A stretch of DNA of 54,932 bases from an uncultured Lachnospiraceae bacterium (GTDB lineage Bacteria > Bacillota > Clostridia > Lachnospirales > Lachnospiraceae), in contig UQWA01000022.1 of NCBI GenBank assembly GCA_900544685.1, forward strand, positions 1 to 54,932. Direction: 5' to 3'. How positions within the stretch are numbered: the first letter of the stretch is position 1; every line of letters begins with the position of its first letter. Positions 8,487-15,965 of the stretch are shown piece by piece. Under the pieces are notes generated by a model that was not told where the DNA came from, made no database searches, and was given only the letters and a program-made list of their open reading frames with translations. The position numbers and the translations under genes were made by a program.

Positions 8487-9140
8487 CTAAAACCCGAATT
8501 CTTCAAGGAACTCCATCGTAATTCCGGATTCTTTTTTCTCTTCTTCGTTTTTTCTGATGCCAAGCAGTTTTTCTACGTATTTTCCGATCACATCATTTTC
8601 CAGATTAACCAGATCCCCCTGCACCTTTTCCAAAAGAGTTGTTTCTTCTCCTGTATGTGGAATGACCGACACCTGAAAACCAGCTTCATCAACCCCTGCA
8701 ACTGTCAGGCTGATCCCATCAATGCAGACTGATCCTTTTTCCACGATCAAATGCAAAATCTGTGGTGATGTCTCAATCGATACCCAGATGGCATTTTCTT
8801 CCCGAAGCATGGAACGTATCACGCCAGTCCCATCAATATGGCCGCTTACTATGTGCCCTCCGAATCTGCCATCTGCAGCCATTGCTCGTTCCAGGTTTAC
8901 CTGGCTTCCGGCCTTGCAGCTGCCAAGACTGCTTCTTCTGATCGTCTCTGCCATCACATCGGCGGTAAATCCATCCGGCTGCATCGACGTAACTGTCAGA
9001 CACACGCCATTTACGGCAATGCTGTCACCGATCCTTGTCCCTTCCAGGACCTTCCTGGCTTTCACTGCCAGGATCCCTGATTCCCCTGTCAGCTGTATAT
9101 AACGGACTTTTCCTTTCTCTTCTACGATTCCTGTAAACAT
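8487..9140 (-). CDS. ribE: Riboflavin synthase alpha subunit
   Basis: RibE dismutates two 6,7-dimethyl-8-ribityllumazine molecules to riboflavin and the ribityl-diaminouracil. The 217 residues form two repeated lumazine-binding barrels. The first starts MFTGIVEEKGKV with NGVCLTVTS and GGHIVSGHIDGTG; the second has KGSVCIDGISLTV. The C-terminus extends about 15 residues past the usual end as a charged EEEKKESG tail. AGGAGG lies before the ATG, and ribD ends 8 bp upstream. Confidence 0.96.
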   Translation of the reverse strand: MFTGIVEEKGKVRYIQLTGESGILAVKARKVLEGTRIGDSIAVNGVCLTVTSMQPDGFTADVMAETIRRSSLGSCKAGSQVNLERAMAADGRFGGHIVSGHIDGTGVIRSMLREENAIWVSIETSPQILHLIVEKGSVCIDGISLTVAGVDEAGFQVSVIPHTGEETTLLEKVQGDLVNLENDVIGKYVEKLLGIRKNEEEKKESGITMEFLEEFGF

Positions 9141-9148
9141 GATTCCTC

Positions 9149-10252
9149 CTACTGTTTTTTCCTACACACCTGACATTTTATCCGGATATCCTCACCGATC
9201 TGGCAGATATCTGTACATTTCAGTTCCACTGCTTCAAACGGCAGTTCAACTCCAATGCCTTCTACCGGTGTCTTCCCAGCCACACCGCCAAACAGCTTTG
9301 GTGCCACAAAAGCCTGTACTTCCTTTACAATCCCAGCTCGCAGTGCACTGTCATTTAACGTACCGCCTCCCTCCAGGAGGATGCTGTCAATACCTCTGTT
9401 TCCAAGATCTGACATCAGCTTCTTAAGGTCTATCTGCTTCTTTTCATCGGGACAGTAAATGGTTTCAACTCCCATAGTATGTAATATTTTTACTTTCTCT
9501 TCTGTATTCTTCTGATCTGCATAGGCCACGATCGTCCGATACTTTTCCGCACTTTTTACAATCTGACTGTCCAGCGGGATCCTGAGCTTACTGTCACACA
9601 CAATTCTGACAGGACTTTTCCAGCCTTCTACCCGGACGTTTAACATCGGATCATCTGCAAGCACAGTTCCAATGCCTGCCATGATCCCCATGTACTGATG
9701 CCTCATATGCTGTACTTCTTTTCGTGCAGCTTCTCCGGTGATCCATTTTGATGCCCCTGTTTTCGTTGCGATTTTCCCATCCAGTGTCATGGCATACTTC
9801 ATCACCACATAAGGAGTCCTCGTAGTAATATAATGAAAAAATACCGGATTCAGCTGATCACATTCTTCTCTCATAAAATCTTCAACTACTGTTACACCGG
9901 CTTCCCTTAACATCTGTACACCTTTTCCTGCTACTTTCGGATTCGGATCTCGGGAACCGATCACCACTTTTCTGATCTTCTGTTCAATGATCGCTTCCGT
10001 ACATGGAGGTGTTTTACCATGATGACAGCAAGGCTCCAGCGTAACATAAATCACCGCACCTTCTGCTGATTCTGTAAGAGAAGCAATTGCATTACGTTCC
10101 GCGTGAAGTTCTCCATACTTTTTATGATAACCTTCCCCGATGATCTTTCCGTCTTTTACGATCACTGCTCCTACCATTGGATTGGGATTCGTCCAGCCTT
10201 CTCCTTTTTGGGCCAGCTGAATTGCCCGAAGCATATATTCCTGATCCGTCAT
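9149..10252 (-). CDS. ribD: Bifunctional riboflavin deaminase/reductase RibD
   Basis: RibD deaminates and then reduces the early pyrimidine intermediate. The 367-residue form starts MTDQEYMLRAIQLA at 10252, after AAGAAGGAATAGAA; a longer reading frame to 10318 lacks a ribosome site. The deaminase domain (1-145) has the zinc motifs HAERNAI and EPCCHHGKTPPC. The reductase domain (about 147-365) has MKYAMTLDGKIATKTG and LLEGGGTLNDSAL. It is the first gene of the FMN-riboswitch-controlled operon ribD-ribE-ribBA-ribH. Confidence 0.97.
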   Translation of the reverse strand: MTDQEYMLRAIQLAQKGEGWTNPNPMVGAVIVKDGKIIGEGYHKKYGELHAERNAIASLTESAEGAVIYVTLEPCCHHGKTPPCTEAIIEQKIRKVVIGSRDPNPKVAGKGVQMLREAGVTVVEDFMREECDQLNPVFFHYITTRTPYVVMKYAMTLDGKIATKTGASKWITGEAARKEVQHMRHQYMGIMAGIGTVLADDPMLNVRVEGWKSPVRIVCDSKLRIPLDSQIVKSAEKYRTIVAYADQKNTEEKVKILHTMGVETIYCPDEKKQIDLKKLMSDLGNRGIDSILLEGGGTLNDSALRAGIVKEVQAFVAPKLFGGVAGKTPVEGIGVELPFEAVELKCTDICQIGEDIRIKCQVCRKKQ

Positions 10253-10361
10253 TTCTATTCCTTCTTTCTTATTCCTGTTCTTTACCCGGGCTACGCCGAG
10301 GCTTTTAGACCTGTGCAATCGGATTCACAGACAAGTGAATGGTACAGTTATTTCGAAAACA

Positions 10362-10421
10362 ATGTAACAGATACAAAAAAACCTGCAGAAATATCTGCAG
10401 GGTGGAATTGATCTGTTACAT
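10362..10421 (-). terminator. Second leader terminator inside a 60-bp nested palindrome
   Basis: An inner hairpin CCTGCAG/CTGCAGG (10382-10388 with 10395-10401) is followed on the minus strand by seven T, so it looks like a rho-independent terminator. It is nested inside a perfect 11-bp outer inverted repeat, ATGTAACAGAT (10362-10372) and ATCTGTTACAT (10411-10421). It lies between the riboswitch terminator and ribD. Confidence 0.75.
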
Positions 10422-10454
10422 ATGATCGATAAATGAATGTCTGATTTTCCCATA

Positions 10455-10489
10455 TAAAAAGCTCTGAAATGGATCACCATCTCAGAGCT
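10455..10489 (-). terminator. FMN riboswitch expression-platform terminator
   Basis: On the minus strand GCTCTGA pairs with TCAGAGC (10482-10488 with 10461-10467), followed by TTTTT. It sits about 40 nt 3' of the FMN aptamer, as expected for a transcriptional riboswitch. Confidence 0.85.
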
Positions 10490-10525
10490 CTGATACTACA
10501 TTCATACAAAAAATCAACTGTACTA

Positions 10526-10632
10526 TCATCTTCTTCCATCCAGACTGTACTGTCGGCCCCGGAATCTCACCGGATCATGCCTTTCGGCTCACGGGCTCTA
10601 CCGCCGGTAGGGAATCTCACCCTGCCCTGAAG
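10526..10632 (-). promoter_or_regulatory. FMN (RFN) riboswitch
   Basis: The minus strand carries the RFN element in order: AGGGCAGGGTGAGATTCCC, then CTACCGGCGGT, AGCCCGTGAGCC, GATCCGGTGAGATTCCG, GCCGACAGT and AGTCTGGATGGAAGAAGA. All the conserved blocks of the six-helix FMN aptamer are present. FMN binding should favour the downstream terminator and shut off ribD-ribE-ribBA-ribH. Confidence 0.97.
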
Positions 10633-10646
10633 ATATCTTTTTGTTT

Positions 10647-10675
10647 ATTCTAATACTTTATCTGTTATTTGTAAA
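10647..10675 (-). promoter_or_regulatory. rib operon promoter
   Basis: TTTACA (10675-10670) and TAGAAT (10652-10647) are 17 bp apart on the minus strand. The predicted start falls about 10 nt before the FMN aptamer. Confidence 0.75.
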
Positions 10676-10740
10676 GCAGAATTTATATTCTACAACTTTG
10701 ACGCCATGATTAGTGCGAATTATGTTTACCTTTCAAAACT

Positions 10741-10765
10741 GTTGTTGTATCTGCTAATTCAATCC
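10741..10765. repeat. 25-bp repeat, copy 2
   Basis: Matches 6037-6061 in the same orientation with two mismatches. It overlaps the hyuA stop codon (10754-10756). Confidence 0.55.
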
Positions 10766-12178
10766 ATACTTTTTCAAATATTCTGGGTTAATTTTTCTCT
10801 TAATAAATTCACCGGAGCCTTCCTGTCCCTTGAACTCACCATTTTCTACAATCACTTTTCCTTTGGAAATGGTCATCACCGGGTATCCTTTTACCTGGAA
10901 TCCATCATGGAGACAGTAACTGATATTATTATGAAGTACATCTTTGGATAACGTTACTTCTTTTTCCATATCTACCAGAACGATGTCTGCATCTGAGCCT
11001 GGTGCAATGATTCCTTTCTGTGGGTAGCATCCGTAGATCTTTGCAATATTCGTACTGGTCAGTTCGCAAACTTTATTAATAGAAATCCGACCTTTTGAGA
11101 CACCTTCAGAAAGGAGCAGCGGCAGACGGATCTCTATGCCACTTATACCATTTACGACTTTTGTAAAATCCTGCTTCCAGGTTCCATCCTCATTCTTTTC
11201 CAGAAATGCTGATTTCTCATCCACATCAAATGTACAGTCATCTGATCCTGTCAGAAGGATTGTTCCATCTTCTAATCCATCCCACAGTTCCGCTGCTTCC
11301 CTCGGAGTACGAAGTGGCGGTGAACAGATTGCCAGATGTCCATTTTCTCCTTTATACAAATCATCAAATAATGTCAGGTAATGGGGACCTGTCTCTACAT
11401 AAATCGGAAGTCCCTTTCCATGGGCACGTCTGGCTGTATCCAATGCTTCCCCATTCGTTGTATGCACTACCAGAAGGGCATTTCCCACATACTCTGCAAA
11501 ATTTACAGCTCGTGCAAATGCTTCTGCCTCACAAAGTACCGGTTTACATTTTGCAAAATTTACCCAGCTCATGTCATTTGCATCTCTGCATTTCTCAATA
11601 TTGCTTTCTGCAATGGCATTGCTCTCACAGTGAACCATCGGAAGTCCATTGACCTCTTTTGCCTTTTCAAATACCTTTAACATGGTTTCATCATCACTCA
11701 TAACGCCTTCTTTTTTATAAGTCATGAACATCTTAAAGGTCGGAATTCCTTCTTCCGCCATTTTCTCAATGTCCGCAAGTGCTTCCGGTGTAGATTCGAC
11801 AAATTTTCCGTGTACACTGTAATCAATGGCTGATTCTTTCATCTCATCAGCTCTTGCCAGAGCCTGTGCATATGGAGACTGGCCTTTTCCCATATTTGCA
11901 AAGTCCATATACATGGTTACTCCGCCAAAAGCGGCACTGACACTCTGCTCATAAAAACTGTTGGCACCCAGACATCCCTGAAACGGAGCCTGACAGTGCA
12001 TATGCGCTTCAATAACGCCCGGCATTACATATTTTCCTTCTGCGTTGATTGTCCGTACAGCCTCTTTTTCATCATAAGTCCCAAGTCCGACAATCTTTTT
12101 TCCCTGAATTGCCACATCACATTTTACTGTGGATGACGGTGATACTACCAGACCATTTTTAATAATCAGATCGTACAT
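10754..12178 (-). CDS. hyuA: Dihydropyrimidinase/hydantoinase (HyuA/YgeZ-like amidohydrolase)
   Basis: The 474-residue protein is a cyclic-amide amidohydrolase. The N-terminal beta domain leads into GVIEAHMHCQAPF with the HxH metal pair (about residue 60). The metal-bridging carboxylated Lys is likely in PTFKMFMTYKKEG (about 150), followed by MVHCESNA, VVHTTNGEAL and the late Asp in LLTGSDDCTF. Such enzymes open hydantoin or dihydropyrimidine rings to N-carbamoyl amino acids. The closest named analogue by context is E. coli HyuA/YgeZ. AGGAGG precedes the start. It is set apart from the dpaL operon by rpoN on the other strand and has a terminator-like hairpin in its leader. Confidence 0.85.
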   Translation of the reverse strand: MYDLIIKNGLVVSPSSTVKCDVAIQGKKIVGLGTYDEKEAVRTINAEGKYVMPGVIEAHMHCQAPFQGCLGANSFYEQSVSAAFGGVTMYMDFANMGKGQSPYAQALARADEMKESAIDYSVHGKFVESTPEALADIEKMAEEGIPTFKMFMTYKKEGVMSDDETMLKVFEKAKEVNGLPMVHCESNAIAESNIEKCRDANDMSWVNFAKCKPVLCEAEAFARAVNFAEYVGNALLVVHTTNGEALDTARRAHGKGLPIYVETGPHYLTLFDDLYKGENGHLAICSPPLRTPREAAELWDGLEDGTILLTGSDDCTFDVDEKSAFLEKNEDGTWKQDFTKVVNGISGIEIRLPLLLSEGVSKGRISINKVCELTSTNIAKIYGCYPQKGIIAPGSDADIVLVDMEKEVTLSKDVLHNNISYCLHDGFQVKGYPVMTISKGKVIVENGEFKGQEGSGEFIKRKINPEYLKKYGLN

Positions 12179-12233
12179 AAAACAAGTCCTCCTCTTTATT
12201 GCAAAAACAATCTTATTCTTCTGCTTTCAGAAT

Positions 12234-12275
12234 AAAAAAATCCATGAAATGCAGCTTTCTTCTGCTTTTCATGGA
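12234..12275 (-). terminator. Terminator-like hairpin in the hyuA leader
   Basis: On the minus strand a 14-bp stem with one mismatch (12262-12275 with 12241-12254) is followed by seven T. It lies 56 bp upstream of the hyuA start and points the same way. It is either an attenuator for a transcript starting further upstream or a stop for antisense read-through from the rpoN side. Confidence 0.75.
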
Positions 12276-12496
12276 CCTTTTTGTCTCCGTCTTCTATTGT
12301 CTGTTTTTGTCATTATGCACCTTTTTTTCTCATTTGTCCAGCCACTATTATAAATTCGTATCTGTCCAGTACCTTATCGCAATACATTGGGTTCTGATCA
12401 GTTACATAAATTCAAATTATTCACATCTTCTTCATATTTCACAGTCATTTTTATGGTACAATGGCAACAGCATACACAACAGGAGTCATACATACT
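12276..12496. other. Intergenic region between hyuA and rpoN
   Basis: Contains the rpoN extended -10 box near its right end. On the minus strand there is a TATAAT without a convincing -35 in AATTTATAATAG (about 12345-12356), which is a weak candidate for the hyuA promoter. No sigma-54-type GG-N10-GC site of good quality was found, and there are no RNA genes or ORFs worth calling. Confidence 0.5.
12454..12462 (+). promoter_or_regulatory. rpoN extended -10 promoter
   Basis: TGGTACAAT is an extended -10 (TGn then TACAAT at 12457-12462) with only weak -35 matches upstream. It overlaps the in-frame ATG at 12461, so that ATG cannot be the translated start. The predicted transcript begins around 12469, ahead of the AGGAG at 12481. 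Confidence 0.65.
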
Positions 12497-13810
12497 ATGG
12501 ATATGGAATTACGTCCATCTCAGAAGCAGACTGTCACTCACCAGATGATTCAGTCTTCTGAGATTTTACAAATGAATAATATGGAACTGGAAATCTATCT
12601 GCAGAATCTGGCATTGGAGAATCCTCTGCTGGATTTTGAGGAACCACCGGAAGAAGATGAACGCAAAAAGGAATGGCTGAATGCTCTGGATGAACAAAAC
12701 CGTGTTTATGAAAGACAGGAGCGCAGGGATGCATCCGATCCCTGGAATCTGGACACTGCCATGACTGAGACACTGGAAGAGTCTCTTCTTCTTCAGCTGA
12801 ACAGTCTGAATCTTCCAACTTCAAAAGTTTTTATTCTGAAATATCTCATTCAAAGTCTGGAAAGCAGCGGCTATCTGACTACGCCCTTGGATGAGATTGC
12901 TAAAGTCTGCCACTGTTCTCTTACCGAAACTGAGGAAATGCTTTCTGTTTTGCAGACATTGGAACCTGATGGCGTAGGTGCACGAACATTAAGTGAATGT
13001 CTGTCCATACAGCTGAAAAAACATTATCCAGATGCGTCACTTGCTCTATCCATCGTCAGTGATTATCTGGATCTTCTCGGTAAGAATCAGATTCCCGCTA
13101 TTTCACGCATACTGCATCGTTCACAGAAAGATATACTGGAAGCCTGCAGCCTGATTCGCTCCCTGAACCCAAAGCCCGGTTCTTCCTTTGGAGACCGTCA
13201 TTATATGCCTTATGTCCGCCCTGAGTTGCTCATTATCCGTTTTGATGGTTATTTTGATATCGTTCTGAATGATGCTTCCATTCCATCCATCCGCATGAAT
13301 GCCTATTATCTGGATCTGTTAAAAACAAATGAAGCTGGCGAAACTGCCAGATATCTGAAAGGGAAAAAAGAAGAACTGGAACAGATCAATGGCAGTATCC
13401 GTCATCGTTCTTCCACCCTGCTCTCTCTTGGGAAGCTGATTGTAGAGCATCAGCAGGATTTCTTTCTGAATGGTCCCGGACATCTGCACACTTTCCTGCA
13501 GTCCACAGCAGCATCTATTCTGGGTGTACACGAATCTGTCATCAGCCGCGCTGCCAGTGACAAGTATCTGCAGTGTCAGTATGGGGTATTCCCATTATCC
13601 TACTTTTTTGTACAAGGTCGGGATGACAAGGAAGAGATCAAGAAAAAGATCCGGAATTTCATCGAAAAAGAAGACAAATCTCATCCTTATTCCGACCAGA
13701 GGCTTTCCGATTTGCTGGCCGGACAGGGAATAACTGTTTCCAAGCGTCTTATCACAAAATATCGTACTGCTTTAAACATCCCTCCCGCCGGTGGACGAAA
13801 AATCTATTAG
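12497..13810 (+). CDS. rpoN: RNA polymerase sigma-54 factor
   Basis: The 437-residue protein has the sigma-54 parts in order: Gln/Leu-rich region I (MDMELRPSQKQTVTHQMIQS, ending LALENPLLDFEEP), an acidic linker, and the core-binding domain (about 70-260). These are followed by the helix-turn-helix around HESVISRAASDKYL and a C-terminal RpoN box region. The box reads SKRLITKYRT where the usual form is ARRTVAKYRE, a clear divergence. I chose ATG 12497 because AGGAG lies 11 bp before it and an earlier ATG sits inside the promoter. It is encoded opposite to, and between, hyuA and the dpaL operon, whose activator needs sigma-54. Confidence 0.95.
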   Translation: MDMELRPSQKQTVTHQMIQSSEILQMNNMELEIYLQNLALENPLLDFEEPPEEDERKKEWLNALDEQNRVYERQERRDASDPWNLDTAMTETLEESLLLQLNSLNLPTSKVFILKYLIQSLESSGYLTTPLDEIAKVCHCSLTETEEMLSVLQTLEPDGVGARTLSECLSIQLKKHYPDASLALSIVSDYLDLLGKNQIPAISRILHRSQKDILEACSLIRSLNPKPGSSFGDRHYMPYVRPELLIIRFDGYFDIVLNDASIPSIRMNAYYLDLLKTNEAGETARYLKGKKEELEQINGSIRHRSSTLLSLGKLIVEHQQDFFLNGPGHLHTFLQSTAASILGVHESVISRAASDKYLQCQYGVFPLSYFFVQGRDDKEEIKKKIRNFIEKEDKSHPYSDQRLSDLLAGQGITVSKRLITKYRTALNIPPAGGRKIY

Positions 13811-13826
13811 CAGTTCCGGACATGCC

Positions 13827-13868
13827 AAAAGCCGTTTCCGGTTATCCAGGATAACCGAAACGGCTTTT
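13827..13868. terminator. Bidirectional terminator between rpoN and ridA
   Basis: A long hairpin with AAAAGCCGTTT (13827-13837) and AAACGGCTTTT (13858-13868) also has inner pairing between GGTTATCC and GGATAACC. A and T runs on both sides suit termination of both convergent transcripts. Confidence 0.85.
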
Positions 13869-13902
13869 AAAAGGTTATGGCAGCTATATTGTCAGTATTA
13901 TT

Positions 13903-14280
13903 TTATACGTAAGCGATACATTCTACTTCTACCAGTCCGCCCAGTGGAAGTTTTGCTACCTGTACGCAGGAACGTGCAGGATAGGTTTCTCCAAAATAAG
14001 ACTTGTAGATCTCGTTTACTTTAGCGAAATCATTCATGTCTGCCAGAAAGATTGTTGTCTTAACTACCTTACTGAAATCACTTCCTGCTTCTTCCAGAAC
14101 AGCGCCAAGATTTTTCATGGATCTGTGTGCCTGTGCTTCTACACCTTCCGGAAGTTTGCCAACTGCAGGGTCAATTCCCAGCTGTCCGGAACAATATACC
14201 ATTCCGTTCACTTTCACTGCCTGTACATATGGTCCTACTGCTCCAGGTGCATTTGTTGTTGCGATAATCTCTTTTGCCAT
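13903..14280 (-). CDS. ridA: RidA family enamine/imine deaminase
   Basis: The 125-residue protein is a YjgF/YER057c/UK114 family member: IATTNAPGAVGPYVQAVKV, YCSGQLGIDP, the late PARSCVQVAKLPLGGLVEVECIA with the substrate-binding Arg, and the C-terminal Glu. RidA hydrolyses reactive 2-aminoacrylate and related enamines to keto acids and ammonia. This fits the same operon's DpaL, which generates 2-aminoacrylate. Its ATG overlaps the stop of the D-aminoacylase gene by one base (TAATG), so translation is probably coupled. Confidence 0.93.
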   Translation of the reverse strand: MAKEIIATTNAPGAVGPYVQAVKVNGMVYCSGQLGIDPAVGKLPEGVEAQAHRSMKNLGAVLEEAGSDFSKVVKTTIFLADMNDFAKVNEIYKSYFGETYPARSCVQVAKLPLGGLVEVECIAYV

Positions 14281-15893
14281 TATTTTACTACCTCTTTTCC
14301 TTTTTTCTTCAGAACTGATCCATTTCTTACGCCGGTATGTTCACCATGCTTCACAGCCAGTTCACCATTTACTATAACATATTCTATGCCTTCTGGGTAC
14401 TGAATCGGATCAGTAAATGTACCTTTATCAATAACTGTATCCGGATTGAAGATACAGATATCTGCATAAGCACCTTCACGGATTTCCCCACGGTCTGTCA
14501 TATTAAATGCTGTTGCCGGTTTCTTTGTCATTTTATAAACTGCTTCTTCCAGTGTAAGAGCCTTGTCTTCACGCACATATTTTCCCAGGATTCTTGGGAA
14601 TGCACCATATACACGAGGATGTGGTTTGCCGCCAAGCAGACCGTCTGTGCAGGCATTCATCTCCGGACGTTTCATGAAGAGCTGTACATGTTCTTCTGTT
14701 CCGTAGAAGTCTACCATTCCGACTGCATTTTCTTCTTCATACAGAAGATCAAATGTCGCTTCATATGGATCTTTTCCACGAAGTTCTCCAAGCTGTGTCA
14801 GGCTTAAGCCTACTGCATCCTGGTTCTTCTCTGTTTTTACGCTGGTTACGAAGATCTTATCCAGACCTGCAAATTCTACAAAGTTATCCCATCCAGGAAT
14901 ACCATGTTCGATATCATAAACCATTTTTTTACGAAGTTCTTTATCTGCCAGACGTTCCAGAACTTTATCTGTTCCGCCGTCATGTACCCATGGAGGAAGA
15001 ATTACGCCAAGCATAGTGCTTCCTGCCACGTATGGATACTGGTCAAAGGATACATCAATACCTTCTTTTTCTGCTTCTTCCAGAAGACGAACCACATCAT
15101 CGATCTTATCCCAGTTCTTCTTACCACATACTTTAAAGTGTGAGTAATGAATCTTTACACCGGATTCTCTTCCGATCTTAATAACCTCTTCCATGGAATC
15201 CAGAATGGTATCTGCTTCGCTTCTCTGATGAATAACAAATCTTCCATCATATTCTGCTACTACTTTACACATTTCAATAATTTCTTTAGATTCAGAATAT
15301 GCACATGGCATATAGATCAGACCTGTAGATAAACCAATTGCTCCTGCTTCCATTTCACGTCTGGTAATCTGACGCATCTTTTCCAGTTCTTCTTCATTCG
15401 GCAGACGGTTTTCCAGTCCCATTGCTTCCATACGGATATTTCCGTGCGGTACCAGATAACATTCATTTAAACCTGGTTTTACATGTTCCAGCATCTTCAG
15501 ATATCCTTCTGTTGTCTGATAGTTCCAGTCAATTTCATCACTGTCTCCATCCAGACCTGCCAGGTTCTTTCTCCAAGGGCTGATGTACTGCGGAGGAAGT
15601 GGTGCCATAGAAATACCATCCTGTCCCAGCACTTCTGTTGTGATACCCTGCATGATCTTAGGTCTTACTTCCGGATCTACCAGAATCTGAAGGTCACTGT
15701 GGCTGTGTGTATCGATAAATCCAGGAGCTACTACCAGCCCTTTTGCATCGATCACTTCCATATCTTCTGTTGTATCAATATTGCCAATTTTTACGATCTT
15801 GTCATTTTCCACCAATACATCTGCTTCATAACCAGGCTTTTTCGTTCCGTCTACTACTAAACCACCCTTGATTAATTTTTTCATTTGCTTCAC
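14280..15893 (-). CDS. N-acyl-D-amino-acid deacylase family (D-aminoacylase)
   Basis: The 537-residue amidohydrolase has the early beta-sandwich strand LIKGGLVVDGT and the metal motif GFIDTHSHSDLQIL (about 57-70). It continues with ITTEVLGQDG (Cys-less variant of the usual loop), HQRSEADTILDS, IHYSHFKVCGKKNW and the late ACTDGLLGG carrying the Asp. The family cleaves N-acyl groups from D-amino acids; related members take other N-substituted substrates. The start is uncertain: GTG 15893 has AGAAAGG at good spacing, while ATG 15884 is nine bases inside. It lies between the symporter and ridA in the dpaL operon. Confidence 0.85.
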   Translation of the reverse strand: MKQMKKLIKGGLVVDGTKKPGYEADVLVENDKIVKIGNIDTTEDMEVIDAKGLVVAPGFIDTHSHSDLQILVDPEVRPKIMQGITTEVLGQDGISMAPLPPQYISPWRKNLAGLDGDSDEIDWNYQTTEGYLKMLEHVKPGLNECYLVPHGNIRMEAMGLENRLPNEEELEKMRQITRREMEAGAIGLSTGLIYMPCAYSESKEIIEMCKVVAEYDGRFVIHQRSEADTILDSMEEVIKIGRESGVKIHYSHFKVCGKKNWDKIDDVVRLLEEAEKEGIDVSFDQYPYVAGSTMLGVILPPWVHDGGTDKVLERLADKELRKKMVYDIEHGIPGWDNFVEFAGLDKIFVTSVKTEKNQDAVGLSLTQLGELRGKDPYEATFDLLYEEENAVGMVDFYGTEEHVQLFMKRPEMNACTDGLLGGKPHPRVYGAFPRILGKYVREDKALTLEEAVYKMTKKPATAFNMTDRGEIREGAYADICIFNPDTVIDKGTFTDPIQYPEGIEYVIVNGELAVKHGEHTGVRNGSVLKKKGKEVVK

Positions 15894-15918
15894 CCATACC
15901 TTTCTGTCAAAATTCTGG

Positions 15919-15958
15919 CAGCTGTCTGCGGATCAGATCTGTGATCCACAGACAACTG
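15919..15958. repeat. Strong intergenic hairpin inside the dpaL operon
   Basis: GTCTGCGGATCA (15924-15935) pairs with TGATCCACAGAC (15942-15953) with one C-A mismatch and a 6-nt loop; CAG and CTG outside extend it to 15919-15958. No T run follows on the minus strand, so it is not a usual terminator. It may stabilise or separate the symporter part of the message from the downstream genes. Confidence 0.65.
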
Positions 15959-15965
15959 ACTGTTT

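Noticed and set aside
12266..12279. GG-N10-GC match on the minus strand upstream of hyuA
   Set aside because: It agrees only at the invariant pairs and lies inside the terminator-like stem; the TTGC block is AAGC.
12461..12496. Longer rpoN start at ATG 12461
   Set aside because: It overlaps the TACAAT -10 box (12457-12462), so it would not be transcribed; AGGAG supports ATG 12497.
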